The position numbers were made by a program, and so were the translations under genes. The notes beneath the pieces were generated by a model. The model ran no database searches. It had not been told where the DNA came from and was given only the letters and a program-made list of their open reading frames with translations. This document shows positions 11,581 to 23,949 of a stretch of 64,000 nucleotides of DNA, in pieces. The stretch is from positions 63,834,528-63,898,527 of the forward strand of contig NC_052614.1 in NCBI RefSeq assembly GCF_016545825.1, written 5' to 3'. Positions within the stretch are counted from its first letter, which is position 1. Every line of letters starts with the position of its first letter. The stretch comes from Eucalyptus grandis (taxonomy: Eukaryota > Streptophyta > Magnoliopsida > Myrtales > Myrtaceae).

Positions 11581-11989
11581 GGATCTATTACCACTCCTCT
11601 ATCTTCATCAGCAATCAAATTTCCCCAACAATCTCAAGGTATTATTATTTGCATGGAGATGTAGATATTGGATGTGACAAGTGCTCGCAATCTTGACAAT
11701 AAGTATAAATGCAAGTTTTGATTTTGTTTATATGTTCGACTCATCTTTCTTGTGGCATACTAGATTATCTTATGTTGGCTATAGTACTTTGAAATTAATG
11801 AATAAAAGTGGTGTGATAATTTTTACAAGAAAAGGATAATAAAAGGAAGTGCCGATGAAGGATTTCCTAATACTTTGTCAAATCGTCTATATTAAACGTT
11901 TCAATCTTACATAAAAATTGGTGACATTTGGAATGCCTTAGAGATCAAATTACAACGTTGACAAATAAGGTACAAATAGAATTATTGTT

Positions 11990-13335
11990 TTGTAATGGAA
12001 AATTTGTCTTTAAGGCAAGTGGATGAACTTTAAATATGTGTTGCCAAACTCAAAGATCTTATGATTGAAGTTTATGAGCCTCTTCAAGCCGCTGCAATTA
12101 TTTCAAATTGCCTTAAAACTTGGAATGATTATCAAAACAATTTTTTTTCACACGATTAAGAACTTGATTATGGAAAATGTGATATAAGCATTCGAATTGA
12201 GGGAGGCTCTTGGGATCATAAGGCTAATTATGTGCAAGAAGTTGTAAACAAGGGGCATTTTGTTCATAATGGCAACATGCGTAGAGATAAAGAAAGAAAA
12301 CAATGGCATGAGAAAATTTGATTCGTTATCATGTGGATGTAAGCATAATAATGCTTATAAATGCATTTACTTAAAATTTACCAAAGAGTGTGGAGTCTAT
12401 AATTTGCTTATATGTAGATAATATATAGATTGTTGGTACAAATATGCTTGGCATTAATGAAACTAAAATGTATCCACCTTCTTAGTTTAAAATGAAAGAT
12501 TTGCAAGAAGTGGATATAATTTTAGGTATCAAAGTGATTAAACATAGCGGGGGTTATGCTTTAAGTGAAGGCTACGAGGAAGAGAAAATCATTCAAAGTT
12601 ATCATTATTTGAGAATTAAAGAGTCAAAATGTGCCATATGATATATTGATTTGATTGATGGAAAATACTGGGCAACCTCTAGCACAATTAGAATTTGCTA
12701 GTGCAATTGGAAGCCTAATGTTGTTATGCATTGCATTAGACCAAATATAGCCCTTATTATGTGTAAATTGTTTAGATTTACTAGTGATCCTAGTATTGTG
12801 CATTGGAAGGCTATAAATAGAAGAAAACAATATGGTCTATTCTATGGAAGACAACTAATCGTACTAGGAGGATATTCATATGCTAGTTGGATAGGTAGCA
12901 TAATTGATAATAAGTCAACATATGGATGGGTTTTTAAGCTTGCAAATGGTGTGGTTTCTTGGACATCAAAAAAGCAAACATGTATAGCCCATTCAACGAT
13001 TTAATATAAATTTATATCATTATTGGTAGTTGATAAAGAGGCTAAATGGTTGCGGAATTTGCTATTGGATATTAAGTTGTGGCCACAACCAATGGTAGTC
13101 ATATCTTTACTTTGTGATAGTAAGGTAACTATGTATAGGGCATACAATAAAATATACAATGAAAAATCTAGACATAGCAATTTCTGACATGAGTATGTTC
13201 AATAATTAATTACTAATGGAGTTATTATAGTAATTTATGTTCCAACAAATGATAAACATGTTAATTCATTTACTAAGAGACTCTTGAGAGGTTTAATGAG
13301 TAATATTGCTAAGGGAATGGTATTAGCATAGTCAA
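11990..13335 (+). pseudogene. Copia-type retrotransposon polyprotein remnant
   Basis: Pieces appear in several frames with many stops. A gag-like segment lies at about 12,010-12,260. The reverse-transcriptase end is at about 12,410-12,720, with a corrupted YVDD-like region followed by conserved text around MKDL. The RNase H end is at about 12,640-13,330, with phrases such as WVFKL, VVSWTSKKQTC, KEAKWLRNLL, and a late EKSRH. The order gag, RT, RNase H at the 3' end fits Ty1/Copia; protease and integrase are largely missing. It is clearly inactive. Confidence 0.75.
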
Positions 13336-13519
13336 AAAGCATAATGGAAACCCAACATTATATTTTCTAAAGAAATTATTAAAGTTAAATTGATAAGAGC
13401 AAGCTATTGTAACTTGATAGTGATCGAGTATTGGAGCACAAGGTTAGTATTCATGGAAAATAGGAAGATGAGTGTGAGAAAATATTCTTAATGAAGTTCA
13501 ATGTTTTAACAAGACAATG

Positions 13520-14341
13520 TTTGTTGGGGGCTAACAATACAACCTATAGGGGGAGTGAATAGGTTGTTTTAGAAAACTTGACAATCTTTTGCGGAAATTA
13601 ACTAATACTAAGTAAAGATTGGGTCAAGATGATGTTATATAGCTCGTGATCGTTTTGTGTGCTTGTGAGAGCAAAAGACAATAAAATAATGGCACACAAT
13701 GATATATAGTGGTTCGACTTTATCCTCAAATCTATGTCCATTTTTCAAACTAATAGCTACAAGTCGGGCTGGATTGTACTAGTAATCTACTCAGACAATT
13801 ACAATAGACAAGCACTAGTCCCATTACAAGATAGATCATACTATTAGAACTCAATTGCTGCCTTACCCTTGTATACTTAATCTAAAGCACAATCACTCAA
13901 ACGACATGAATACAAAACTCAGTGAAACACTTAGACGAGAACATATCACTAGAAACATGATTTAATGCAAATTTTTAGATAATGTTATTCTTTGTCGGCT
14001 TCTTAGGCCTTCTCTTTTATGTACATCTCCAATCTATTTGTTGGAAGAGAGTCAGAGGAGTAAGAAGTTGTTGGAGTTGCCGTTTGTTGGCGGCTAATAA
14101 TACAATCTAGAGAGGATTTAATATGTTATTTTAGAAAATTTGACGATATTTCACGAAAATTAACTAATATCTAAGTAAAGATTAGGTCAACGTGATGTTT
14201 TGAAAAGTCGTGAAGCAACTATATGTAAATAAGAGTAAATAGATAAAACTAGCAGCACATAGAGAATTGTAGTGGTTTGACTTTATTCACATGCCTATGT
14301 CCACTCTTTAGACTAATAGCCGCAAGTCGGATTCTACATTG
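13520..14341. repeat. Direct repeat pair downstream of Copia remnant
   Basis: About 255 bases at 13,520-13,778 recur at 14,083-14,341. Shared landmarks include TTTGTTGG, AATACAA, TAGTGGTT and ACTAATAGC(T/C)(A/G)CAAGTCGG. Both copies are noncoding and diverged from one another. They may be a segmental duplication within the element's 3' region. Confidence 0.6.
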
Positions 14342-14468
14342 TGCTCTCAAACATTTTGGCCTAGAAGCTCTTCTCTTAAATAATCATCTTTAATCTTCTT
14401 GTTGGAGATGCTTCAGAAGTACATCTAGCCGTCAGAGATCCATTGGTACTAGTGTCAAAGATGATACT

Positions 14469-15390
14469 ACCCATACAATACTTTTTCTTGAACCTTTGTA
14501 AGCTACCTAGAAATAGCAACTACTACTATTTTCTCACTGCAATCTTTGACAAATGTGTCAGACGACCTAACTACTCAACTAAATGTTTCATCTGGATTCT
14601 ATTGCTGTGCGAATCCAAGGCCATAACGGCTAATTTATGGACCTAACGAACATTATTAGATGTATGTAATTGTCACAACACCATCGACATAAATATCATC
14701 GACTGTTGATCTTTTAGGTCCGCTAATATTATTTACGGAAAATCCCTATCAGGACATTTTGTGACCTTCTTTCCAATGGATCACACCATGGATATTGCGC
14801 AATCTTTTGGTCCAAATATCTGCATACATCATAGTAAATATTATATTAAGGATAGTTTAGACATCATCAAAATCACTTAAAGATGTTTCTCCAAAACCAT
14901 TGAGTTGTTATCCAAAAAATAGAACTGCCCACATAGTTCTTTTTCCTGAACATTTGCAATCTACCTAAGAGTAGCATCTACCGTTGTCCCATCACTACAA
15001 TCTTTGACAGATTTGTCATATAATCAAGCTTTTCGACACGGTTTCAACTGGATTATGCTACTATCAAATGCTCAGCCTACGACAGTTAATTTGCTGACCA
15101 ATGAACATCACCAAATGTTTGTGGTCGTCACAGCACCAATAACATGATATTTGCAACTACGATAAACATATAGCCATCGATCGATCTTTAGGTCCACCGG
15201 TATTGTTTACGCAAAGGCCGTTTTTACACTTGTTGCATTCTTTCATCCATTGCATCACACAATAGTCATTGCGTAGTCCTTTCTATCAAAAAAATAAAAT
15301 AAAATCTATGTATACCATAGTAAACATTATACTAATGATAGTTTGGACATCATTAAAATTACTTGGAGATGTTTCACCAACAATGTTAAG
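14469..15390. repeat. Diverged tandem duplication, about 430 bp unit
   Basis: 14,469-14,890 and 14,930-15,390 share ordered landmarks: TTTTTC(T/C)TGAAC, CAATCTTTGACA, TTTAGGTCC, CATAGTAAA and TAGTTT(A/G)GACATCAT. Similarity is clear by eye but well below identity. No function was recognised. Confidence 0.5.
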
Positions 15391-15992
15391 GTAACAAATT
15401 TAGGAACTTTACCTATATGAACATAAAAAGTGATACTACTTCAAACAAAAGTCGAATGAATTTTTGCAAATGTTCATGGACGTAGGAGGAGCACAAGGCC
15501 ATAAAATTGCTTAAGCATAGAAAATTCCTAATTGAATGTGTATAAATTCATATGTGCGAAATTTGATTAACAAGTGGAATCATTGATCTACCAGTGATTT
15601 CGTTAATAGAATTATTTACACTAATTGAAGGTTCAAATCTTAATAGATACCTTCCTATATGCATGAATTTATGTAAATTAAAATAAATAACAAACTAAGT
15701 TGGGGAATACTGAAATAGTTGCCATCATAAAAGAAATGTCTCTTGGTTAAGAGAATACTTGACTTTTGATTATGAAAAGAGGTGATTCTTTACCATAAAA
15801 AGAAATTATTGGTAGTTATGACAGGAACTTATTCTTAACATGAAGAGTGGTGACGATTGGAGATATTGCACCTATTCTCAAGAGATGTGTTGATTAGTTA
15901 TCTATGAATAGAGATCAATTTACATATTATTTGTAATAACCACAACTGTTCACAAATGCTATTTCTTCAAACTCTCTTTTCTTCTCTTTTTA

Positions 15993-16170
15993 TACATGCA
16001 ACTTTAATACATTCAATATGAAATTCCAAGAGATAATTGAGTAATTGCTTAACTTGTTTCTCTACAACTTTGATGTATATCTTGAAAATATGTTTGTTCT
16101 AAATCTGACAATAACAATAGTGGGGGTAAATAGTACTCTAAGGACAATGATCGTCATCACGCATCAAAGC
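15993..16170. repeat. Candidate partial 3' LTR of Copia remnant
   Basis: A direct-orientation partner of 11,382-11,580, beginning ATACATGCAACTTTAA and ending near ATCACGCATCAAA. It lies downstream of the RNase H remnant, where a 3' LTR would be expected. Confidence 0.4.
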
Positions 16171-16174
16171 ACTT

Positions 16175-17640
16175 ATTAGTAGCATATATGCAACTGTCAG
16201 TACATGATGATTGTTGGATGGTCCTGAGTGTCTCTTACTCCAAAAGCTAGCTCAAAGGGTAAATGAGTGAGGTTTTCCCTCACATTTGTAAACTAATACT
16301 AGCCATTTCCACAATCGACCCAACAACGATAAACTACTGTGACTATGGTTATGAATACTATGATGGGTGAATAGCTAAATACCTTTCAAGTTTTTGAAAA
16401 AAGCATGAGAAGCATAGCAACATAGTTACTGGTTCGAAATAGCACAATTAGAGCAGTGAAGTAAGTGGCGGATGTCTACTCAAGGAGCAGAGAAATGGGC
16501 GTACATGTTTGGAGGGGATAGTTATCACTTAGGATAAGATCATGGAACATTGCTATTGCAAAGTAAATTGCAAGACAAAAACTATCCATAAATAGAATCA
16601 TGGAGCAGTTGACAAACAATATGATATAAACCCCGCTGGAAAGTAGAATTGATGGAAATTGTTCGGAAAATCATAGTTGCCGGAAACCGCCATAGAGCAG
16701 TTTCTGCTAGGTCATTATAAATACCAAAATTACCATCTTTTTATCTTTCGTGCATTTCACTTTATTTTCCTAAATTTTAACTTTCAGATTTGCATCGTTA
16801 ATTAAATTTAGATATGTATTTCCATCATGAGTATTATGTCATCGATTAGATTTTTGCATAGTACTTATATGTTCTCAATGTGTTGTCAATTGAATTTTAG
16901 TATAATTTGCTTACAGTTGGTTACTTAATTGAGTTTGTGCTTTTCAAATCTTGTCATTGATTAAATTTTGACACATTTTGCATCTGTAAATTCATGTTCT
17001 ATTTGAGATATTAGTTCTTGTTGGTTTGTGATATCTCTTGTTTAAAATTAGTGTAGAATCTCATCTTCTCTCCTTGACTAAAAATCGAAAAATAACTTTG
17101 GATGAAAAATATTTCATTGCAGAGATTTTCTGGCTAAACACTCATGATAAACACGATCCCGAACCAACGATTAGTTCTGACTTTCCAGTATTGCTTTTCC
17201 TTTTAGGTAGTGGGTCAAGATAAATTTGGTCCAAGAGGGTCCACTGGATTCATCGTGCATCATATGGGGGCATGCGCCGGATGAGTGAAACACAGCCCGC
17301 CTTTGGCCGACCAATCTCAGCCGAGTCGTCGTCTCTTAGGTAAGGCAACAGTGCTCCGATTCGATCGCCACACATCACGTCTCGATTTTGATTTGACTAG
17401 GCCACTGTTCCCTGTCCTTGCATGCAAGGCGAGAACCATGTCCAAATTCGATGACAGCAACGTGCTCTTGCGTTTGTCATTTGGTTTTTCCTCTCCTGTC
17501 CTTTAGCCCCTGGGGGCGAATTAGGTTCGATCGAAAGGACGTCGATGGGAACATGACTTGCTTGCCGCCCAAATTAAAAGAAAAGAAGTTTATCTACTTA
17601 GAATGCAGTCGAAGGGTTTAGTGGAGGAAGAGAGGACCAA
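16175..17640. other. Intergenic DNA, no gene recognised
   Basis: Short open frames at 17,038-17,621 show no recognisable domain or exon structure. No bounded repeat was found. Confidence 0.45.
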
Positions 17641-17649
17641 TTTTTGGAT

Positions 17650-17960
17650 ATTTAGAAGAAGTCGTTTTCATTTGTTCATATCAATTATCATGGAGAATTC
17701 TGTGGTTGTAATGTGATATAGCGAAAAATATAGTGCTGATAGCATAAAACAATTAATATGGATGGACTTTGTAGTTTGGATGCGATGTTGTGAATAGTAT
17801 AAGGGAAGAAAAAACAAGTCATTTTCGTTCGTTCATATGGATTATCACAAAAGATTTCATCAGTTTAATGTAATACGGCGGAAATGATAGCACTAGATAG
17901 CATAGAGCAATTAATTTGGATAGACATTGTAGTTCAGATGGGATGCTATGAATAGAAAAA
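17650..17960. repeat. Tandem duplication, about 150 bp unit
   Basis: Two imperfect copies (about 17,652-17,797 and 17,812-17,958) share in order: TTGTTCATAT or TCGTTCATAT, ATTATCA, TAATGT, ATAGCATA, CAATTAAT, TTTGGAT, and TGTAGTT. The function is unknown. Confidence 0.5.
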
Positions 17961-18198
17961 GAGAACTACTTCGTTTTAAACATAAATCCAATAGGACCTC
18001 CTAAATGGCTTGAAAGCGACTTAGCCTTAGTGGAAGATGTTGCCATAAGAGTCATGATTCAGGGACGACTTCGTCAAAAAGCTTAAAATCCAAAAATGGC
18101 GGTCAGATTCCCACGGTAAAAAAAAAAAACCGACTGAGGATGGAATTTCAAAATTAAAAATTATATGCTCATTTAATTTGTGTAAAATGAAATGAGAA

Positions 18199-18565
18199 GG
18201 GAAAATGATACAAATAATATATGAATTTTGATTCGATATGTAATGTGGTTAACAAACTTTAGTTCAAAATCTAATATCGTTCTTGAACTTTCTTTATACA
18301 TGTTCAATTTAGTCCCTAAATGATATAAAAATGTTCAATATTGTCATTAAACTTGAACTAATGAAATAATAATGTTAAGCATTTTCATATAATTTATGAA
18401 CTAAATTGAACATTTCCAAAAGTTCCTGTACTACATTGAACACTATTAAAAATTTGAGGATAATATTGCACATTGAGCTCATGTTCATAAATCGCATTGA
18501 ACAAATCAAAAGTTCAAGGATCACATTGTATATTGAGTCAAAATTTTAAAATAATTTATGTTATA
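18199..18565. mobile_element. Mutator-like MITE, right end decayed
   Basis: It starts GGGAAAATGATACAAAT, nearly identical to the start of the bounded element at 19,759. It contains the same family phrases (GTTCAAT, AATTAAAAGTTC types) in inverted order. The right terminus is degraded and no duplication is visible. Confidence 0.5.
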
Positions 18566-19749
18566 CTCATAGTCTAATACCATCTCATATTTTACCTCTT
18601 TTTAGCGAGCTACTATTGACTTAAAATTTATGGGTCGACTTTTCACACTATGATAGCATCTGATACAATTAAATACTTTACCTAATCAAAGTTGAACTTT
18701 TGCGTCGTTAGAAAGCCTATAACCTCAAACTAACCGGCGAAGGATAATCACGTACATATAAAGGGCGCGAAAATCCCGTAAACAAGTAACGCGGCGAAAA
18801 TCCCGTAAACAAGTAATGCGGGATACTCGGCGCTCCGCCGCATTTAGGCCAGATTAGAAACGACAAACGCATTAGAAATTTCAATCCAGCGATATAGATC
18901 GATAGGTAGATTAGGATCGTATGTATATAAAAGGTATATAAAGTCCACTAGTCGAGCAATGCGGGATGTCTCAGCGTGCTGGTGGGTAAAAAGATAGAAT
19001 GGGATAAGTGATGGGGGGGGAGTGGTGCGTCAATCCACTCCGGAAACAGTGGGCTGAATTTAGCTTTTGCATGTTTAAACAAAGGCAAAGGGAGAAGGGG
19101 GTCCTATCAAATTCTGGTGAAAGCGACCGTCCTTGGAATGGAGGACGGGGGCTTGTCAACGTTGGAGAGATATGGGGGATCTTGCGGACTCGTAGCTGGG
19201 AAAGCGATGGACAATTTGTCATCGTTGATGGCTTTTTAGAAAATATAATTACTATTTTTTTGAAATTATTTTCATTACTTTCTTTTCATTATTTACTTTT
19301 GGTAGTCCTACGTGAGGGGAAGGGCGTCTCGGCTTGGTGGAGTGCTAATCGTCAATGTCGAGCCGTCTGGGTCATATCGTGGGAAAATCATCGATATTGA
19401 CATCGGTATAAATAGTCTTCTTATAATAAAAAAATATCCGGATGATTCTTTATTTCGGGATCAAAGTAGGACGCACTAATTTCCAATCTTTACAGAACAC
19501 TTATCTTCCTTATTATAATATTTTATATTTATCTCCCTTATTTAATTTTGGTCGTGTACCTTTGTGAAGTATGTCCAGAACTTTTAAACGTGTCATTATC
19601 TTCTTCTATAAAATTTTGTACGACCACTATAGATTATCACAAAATCTAAAATCAATGAACAAATGTATTAAATCAATTAAAAAAATATATGATTTAATAT
19701 TTAAATATATTAACATTTCTTCTCACGCATGCATGAGATTTTACCCTTG
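18566..19749. other. Intergenic DNA, no gene recognised
   Basis: A short direct repeat around GCGGCGAAAATCCCGTAAAC lies near 18,762-18,812. A 130-codon plus-strand frame (19,008-19,400) has no recognisable domain and no exon context. Confidence 0.45.
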
Positions 19750-19758
19750 TATAAGAAT

Positions 19759-20028
19759 GGGAAAATGATATAAATATTCCACTTACTTTGGCCTAATGTG
19801 TAATTAGTCTCTAAATTTTTAATTTGTTCAATATAATTCATGGACTTTAACCCAATGCGCAATTGGTCCATGAATTTTTAATTTATTCAATATATGAATA
19901 TTTTCATATATCACTTCGGAGACCACATTGAACACATTAAAAATTTATGGATTATATTGAATAAATTAAAAGTTCATAGACTAATTGCACATTGAACCAA
20001 AGTTATGGATTATTTGTGTCATTATCCC
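19759..20028. mobile_element. MITE with 9-bp target duplication, Mutator-like
   Basis: TATAAGAAT occurs at 19,750-19,758 and 20,029-20,037. The ends GGGAAAATGATATAAAT (left) and GGGATAATGACACAAAT (right, opposite strand) open a long inverted repeat that covers most of each arm. A 9-bp duplication with long inverted arms is the pattern of nonautonomous Mutator-like elements. It has no coding capacity. Related, more decayed copies lie near 7205, 18,199 and 46,080. Confidence 0.7.
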
Positions 20029-20037
20029 TATAAGAAT

Positions 20038-23005
20038 AATTATGAATGAGGCAAATAAAGAGGTCTTGAAAAATTTGAGCGTGGGAGTTTTTGTTCTTAT
20101 ACCATGTAAATTTTTATAAAATCAGTGTTAACTTTTTTAAAAGTTTAAACTAATAAATGAATGTGTGATTTAATACTTAAGTAATCAAACCTTTTTTAAT
20201 GACAATAACAAAAATAATCTCTATATGAGTCTTCAATTTCCGAAGCAAGCAAAACTCCAAATTCCATGACATCGACTTTCGATTTTACCTGATCGTTTGT
20301 ATGCAAGAAAGAGAAATGGACGATCGAAATTAGGTGATTCGACGCCAAGCTTAGGCATAAGCTTCGTCTCGTTCTAGCCGGGTCCCTAGGATTAGTAATT
20401 ATGGTCCGCAATCAATTAATAGGAAGCTTTGGACTCATGAATCTAGAGTTTAGTCCCATCATTATCGAGATAAAAAGCCAAAGCAAGGCAAGGACCATCT
20501 TGGATGTGACTTGAAAGACCTCCCCCAGCCCCACGTCCCCTTCAAAACCCAAGGGCACGTTACCTGCCGACAAGTTTCGTAGTTTGCCCATGCTTGCTCC
20601 AAGGGGGCAAAATCTCGCATTAAATTTTGAAGGAATACCAACCATATCTACACCAACTTTTTTTTTTCTTTAATAAAGGTGACATTGGCAAGTATCCCGA
20701 TATACTCGTCAAATATACTTAATGGAAAACAAAATTTGAGTTTCAAAGCACTGATTCAACCCAATAAAAGGGCCCAAACAAACAGATAGGGGACAATTGC
20801 AAATTCTCCTTATTTAGTTGCTTAATCTTATTTCATTGTTTAACAAGTGCCGTGAAGACACTAATGAATGAAACCCTTTTGACTGTTTCTGTGGATTGTA
20901 AGATAGGAGAACCTATTTACCTGTAAGATTAAGTCTCCAAAGAATAATTCGATGGTGGGAATATTTTAATACAAGGGAGATATAATTGTCTCAATATGTG
21001 CAATTGAGTTAAATATTTGGAAGACACAAATCATTGGCCAAAGCTTTAGCGGTGTGTAAAGATCTTGAAGGTTGCTATGTGAAAACGACACCATAAAATC
21101 CAATTTGTAAGTTGACATTGAAAGGAAGTGGGAAAAATATAAAATGAAGGTGACAACCTCTTTGTTTCCATTATTTTTTGGAGGGTAAATTGACATGGGG
21201 TGATTTTGCCGCCGTTGAGTGTCACTTTACAAGATTGTAAGCATATTCGAGTTTATGTGGGGGCATGCGGTTGGGTTTTCAATCTAGTGCTCTCAATAAT
21301 GACCACACAACTATTGTTTTAAAACATTGGCACGATGTTTGGCTTCAAAAGAAAAGATGGGAAAGTAATTTTATATATCGAACGTATCATGTGATAGAGA
21401 TATATGCAAAGTTAGTGGCGATGCACATCAACTGACGACATAGTTAGATGAATATACTGTATTAGTTTTGTAACCAATATATGAGATACCTTTTAGGAGC
21501 AATATTGCACGTACATGTGTAAGATAGTCACATATTGAATGGAAATGCATAAGTTATATATCCAACATAATGGCTTGGTTCCAAAGATAAGACTGATTTG
21601 AACCGAGACAAGAGCTATCTAAATATTACCCACAACATGATGGCTTGCACATGTGTGGTTTGCCTTTAACGGTCAAAAATACTTAGATTGAATTTCTACA
21701 TATCCAATATATGCATTGGGGGTGATAGTTATAATTAGAGATGGATAAAAGCACATCAAGCGAATCTAGCTCCTACTCTTTCGTGAGCATATTTATATGC
21801 AATTTTGATATATATGCGAGCAACTTTAACTTTGCAACAGTAATCATATAAAAGCTATCCAAGTAAGAGAATTAATGTTTTCCTCTATGGATCAGTTTGT
21901 ATAATGTGTGTTTGAGCTTCAAATTCTCTTCTTATTCCTCATGTTCTTCCACTGCATTATGCAAAAATGAGTTTTTCTCTTCATATTTGCTGAAATGGTG
22001 AAGAAGAGAGAGCACTTTTGGCAAATCCTGACTTTGGGCATCCCTCCTTTGCCTTAACCATGGTTTCACATTGGGCCCCCAAAGAAGGCCCACATGCCAT
22101 CAAAGACCTCAGACATGGATAGGCTCCCCCACAAGCTTGTTCAAAAAGCATGTGAATTGTGACGTGGGCCCCAAGGACCACTTATCAATCTGATAAAAAA
22201 TACGAAACAGATCCATGTGAACCATGATTTGGTTCACAGCATTGGACCTGCTAAAGTTGCCTTCTTTCTAAAGATAGAATCATTGAGAAACTTCTGTTAT
22301 AATATGAAAAGAAAAAGAAAAAGCATCCACAAAACCATTTCCCAGTCCTCTAACTCCTTTTTTAAGCACATTGATAACAGGCTCTGCCTTTCCACCTAAC
22401 CAATCGACAATCAGAACAAAATTGTGCTTTTCTCCATGTTCCCATCCATAAACTAATCTGGAGCAAGTACAGATTCGGTCGATAAAATAGTGGGCTGGAC
22501 CACGGTATGATTCCTCGGTATCGGTGAAGTCGACGGGCTTGGGCTGTGCGAATATTCTGGTACGAGGATTGTTTTGAGAATGCCTCAGGGTTTGGATTAA
22601 AGAAATTGAACCCAATGGCTGGTCCTGCTCTACTTCCCCAGGTGCTTCTGCCTAAAGCTTTCCGCATGAACCTTTTGACTATCTACCATCTTTTTGCATT
22701 TTTTGAATTTTTTTGCGTTTTCTTTTAGAGAAAAAAAAACATTTTTTGGGCCTTTTTTTAAGGGATGTGAACTATTCTCATGAGCCAACCCAAGTCCTAG
22801 GCTTTATATTATCCTGGGCCCTAGGAGAATCGTGTAGTGACCGGTGAGCGATTCGGTTTTCCAATTGGGCTGAGTTGGGCCCATTAGGAATTATGAGGTT
22901 GAAGTAGTCCAAAAATTGATGCATAATGAGAACTTAGTTGATCAAACTTCATTCGCCAGCGGGCTTATTAGATCGAATCCGAATCGCAGTTTTCCGAATC
23001 CTAAC
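20038..23005. other. Intergenic DNA, no gene firmly recognised
   Basis: Two adjacent minus-strand frames (20,196-20,645) and two overlapping minus-strand frames (22,280-22,667) are moderately long but match no family recognised here. They show no exon continuity. They could be fragments of unknown genes. Confidence 0.4.
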
Positions 23006-23013
23006 ATAATTGA

Positions 23014-23440
23014 ATGGATAGACATCCTTATATTCGGCTTCATTTATGATGGCGAGACATAGAAGTAAAGCTAATTTGATGTCATAGTCCTGTCGAATCG
23101 AATCGAAATAAGCTAAAGCGTTAACACAACGCATAGGTCCATCTGCAGGTGGAGCTCTTATTGCTCTTCAATTTCATCGCAAAGTAGTGAAAATTTCATC
23201 CCAAGCGTTAACGAAACCATAATGCAGGTGAATAGACATCCTTATATTCGGCTTCATTTATGATGGCGAGACATAGAAGTAAAGTTAATTTAATGTCACA
23301 GTCCTATCAAATCGAATCGAACTGAAAGTTAATTTAATGTCAGAGTCTTATCGAATTGGATCGAATCAAAGTGAACAGGCCAGCTGCAGGTGAGCCTCTT
23401 ATTGCTCTTCTATTTCATCCCAAAGTGGTGCAAATTTGGG
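23014..23440. repeat. Tandem duplication upstream of the glycine-rich gene
   Basis: About 212 bases at 23,014-23,226 recur at 23,228-23,440. Both copies hold GACATCCTTATATTCGGCTT, GATGGCGAGACATAGAAGTA, and TCTTATTGCTCTTC. The second copy has an extra internal repeat of GTTAATTTAATGTCA. The duplication ends about 510 bases before the ATG at 23,950. An (AAT)n microsatellite follows at 23,480-23,506. Confidence 0.7.
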
Positions 23441-23949
23441 CCTGAACTTAATTTCTACCAAATTATGGGCCCAACTGAAAAATAATAATAATAATAATAA
23501 TAATAAAGACAAATATAAACGAGCAATTGGGTCATTGGAAAAGTGCACACGTGCCGTGCACACGCGCCGCTTTCCGTCCACCTGTTCATCTCCCTTCCTC
23601 GTCCTCCTCGTCGCCTCCTGGACACGCCTTTCAACGTTCCTTTTCTTGACGTCTATTTAACCATAATTTCATCGAAAACCAATTTTATATTGTCTAAAAT
23701 TACACAGGGAATTCAACCTCCAGCTCAGTCCAATTCTAATTGCACCCCATTTCCGCTCCCGTCTCTCCGCAAGCAACCTCCCGTCCCCAATCCAGCAAGG
23801 CGGAATTTTGATCCGGTCGCCGCGCGAATTCAAGAAATTGGCTCCAACCCATTGCGCGCAATGACCCGCCGGAGCTCCTCCTCCTCCGATTCAAGAATTT
23901 CCGCTCCCTGAAGCCCACCGTTTTCCGACGACCCTCTTCTTTGCCGGGG

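Noticed and set aside
20196..20645. Two adjacent minus-strand frames that could be one small gene
   Set aside because: No recognisable family and no splice sites linking them convincingly.
22280..22667. Possible minus-strand gene of about 100 codons
   Set aside because: Two overlapping frames are open, neither with a recognised domain, splice partner or start context. A protein search would be needed to revive it.
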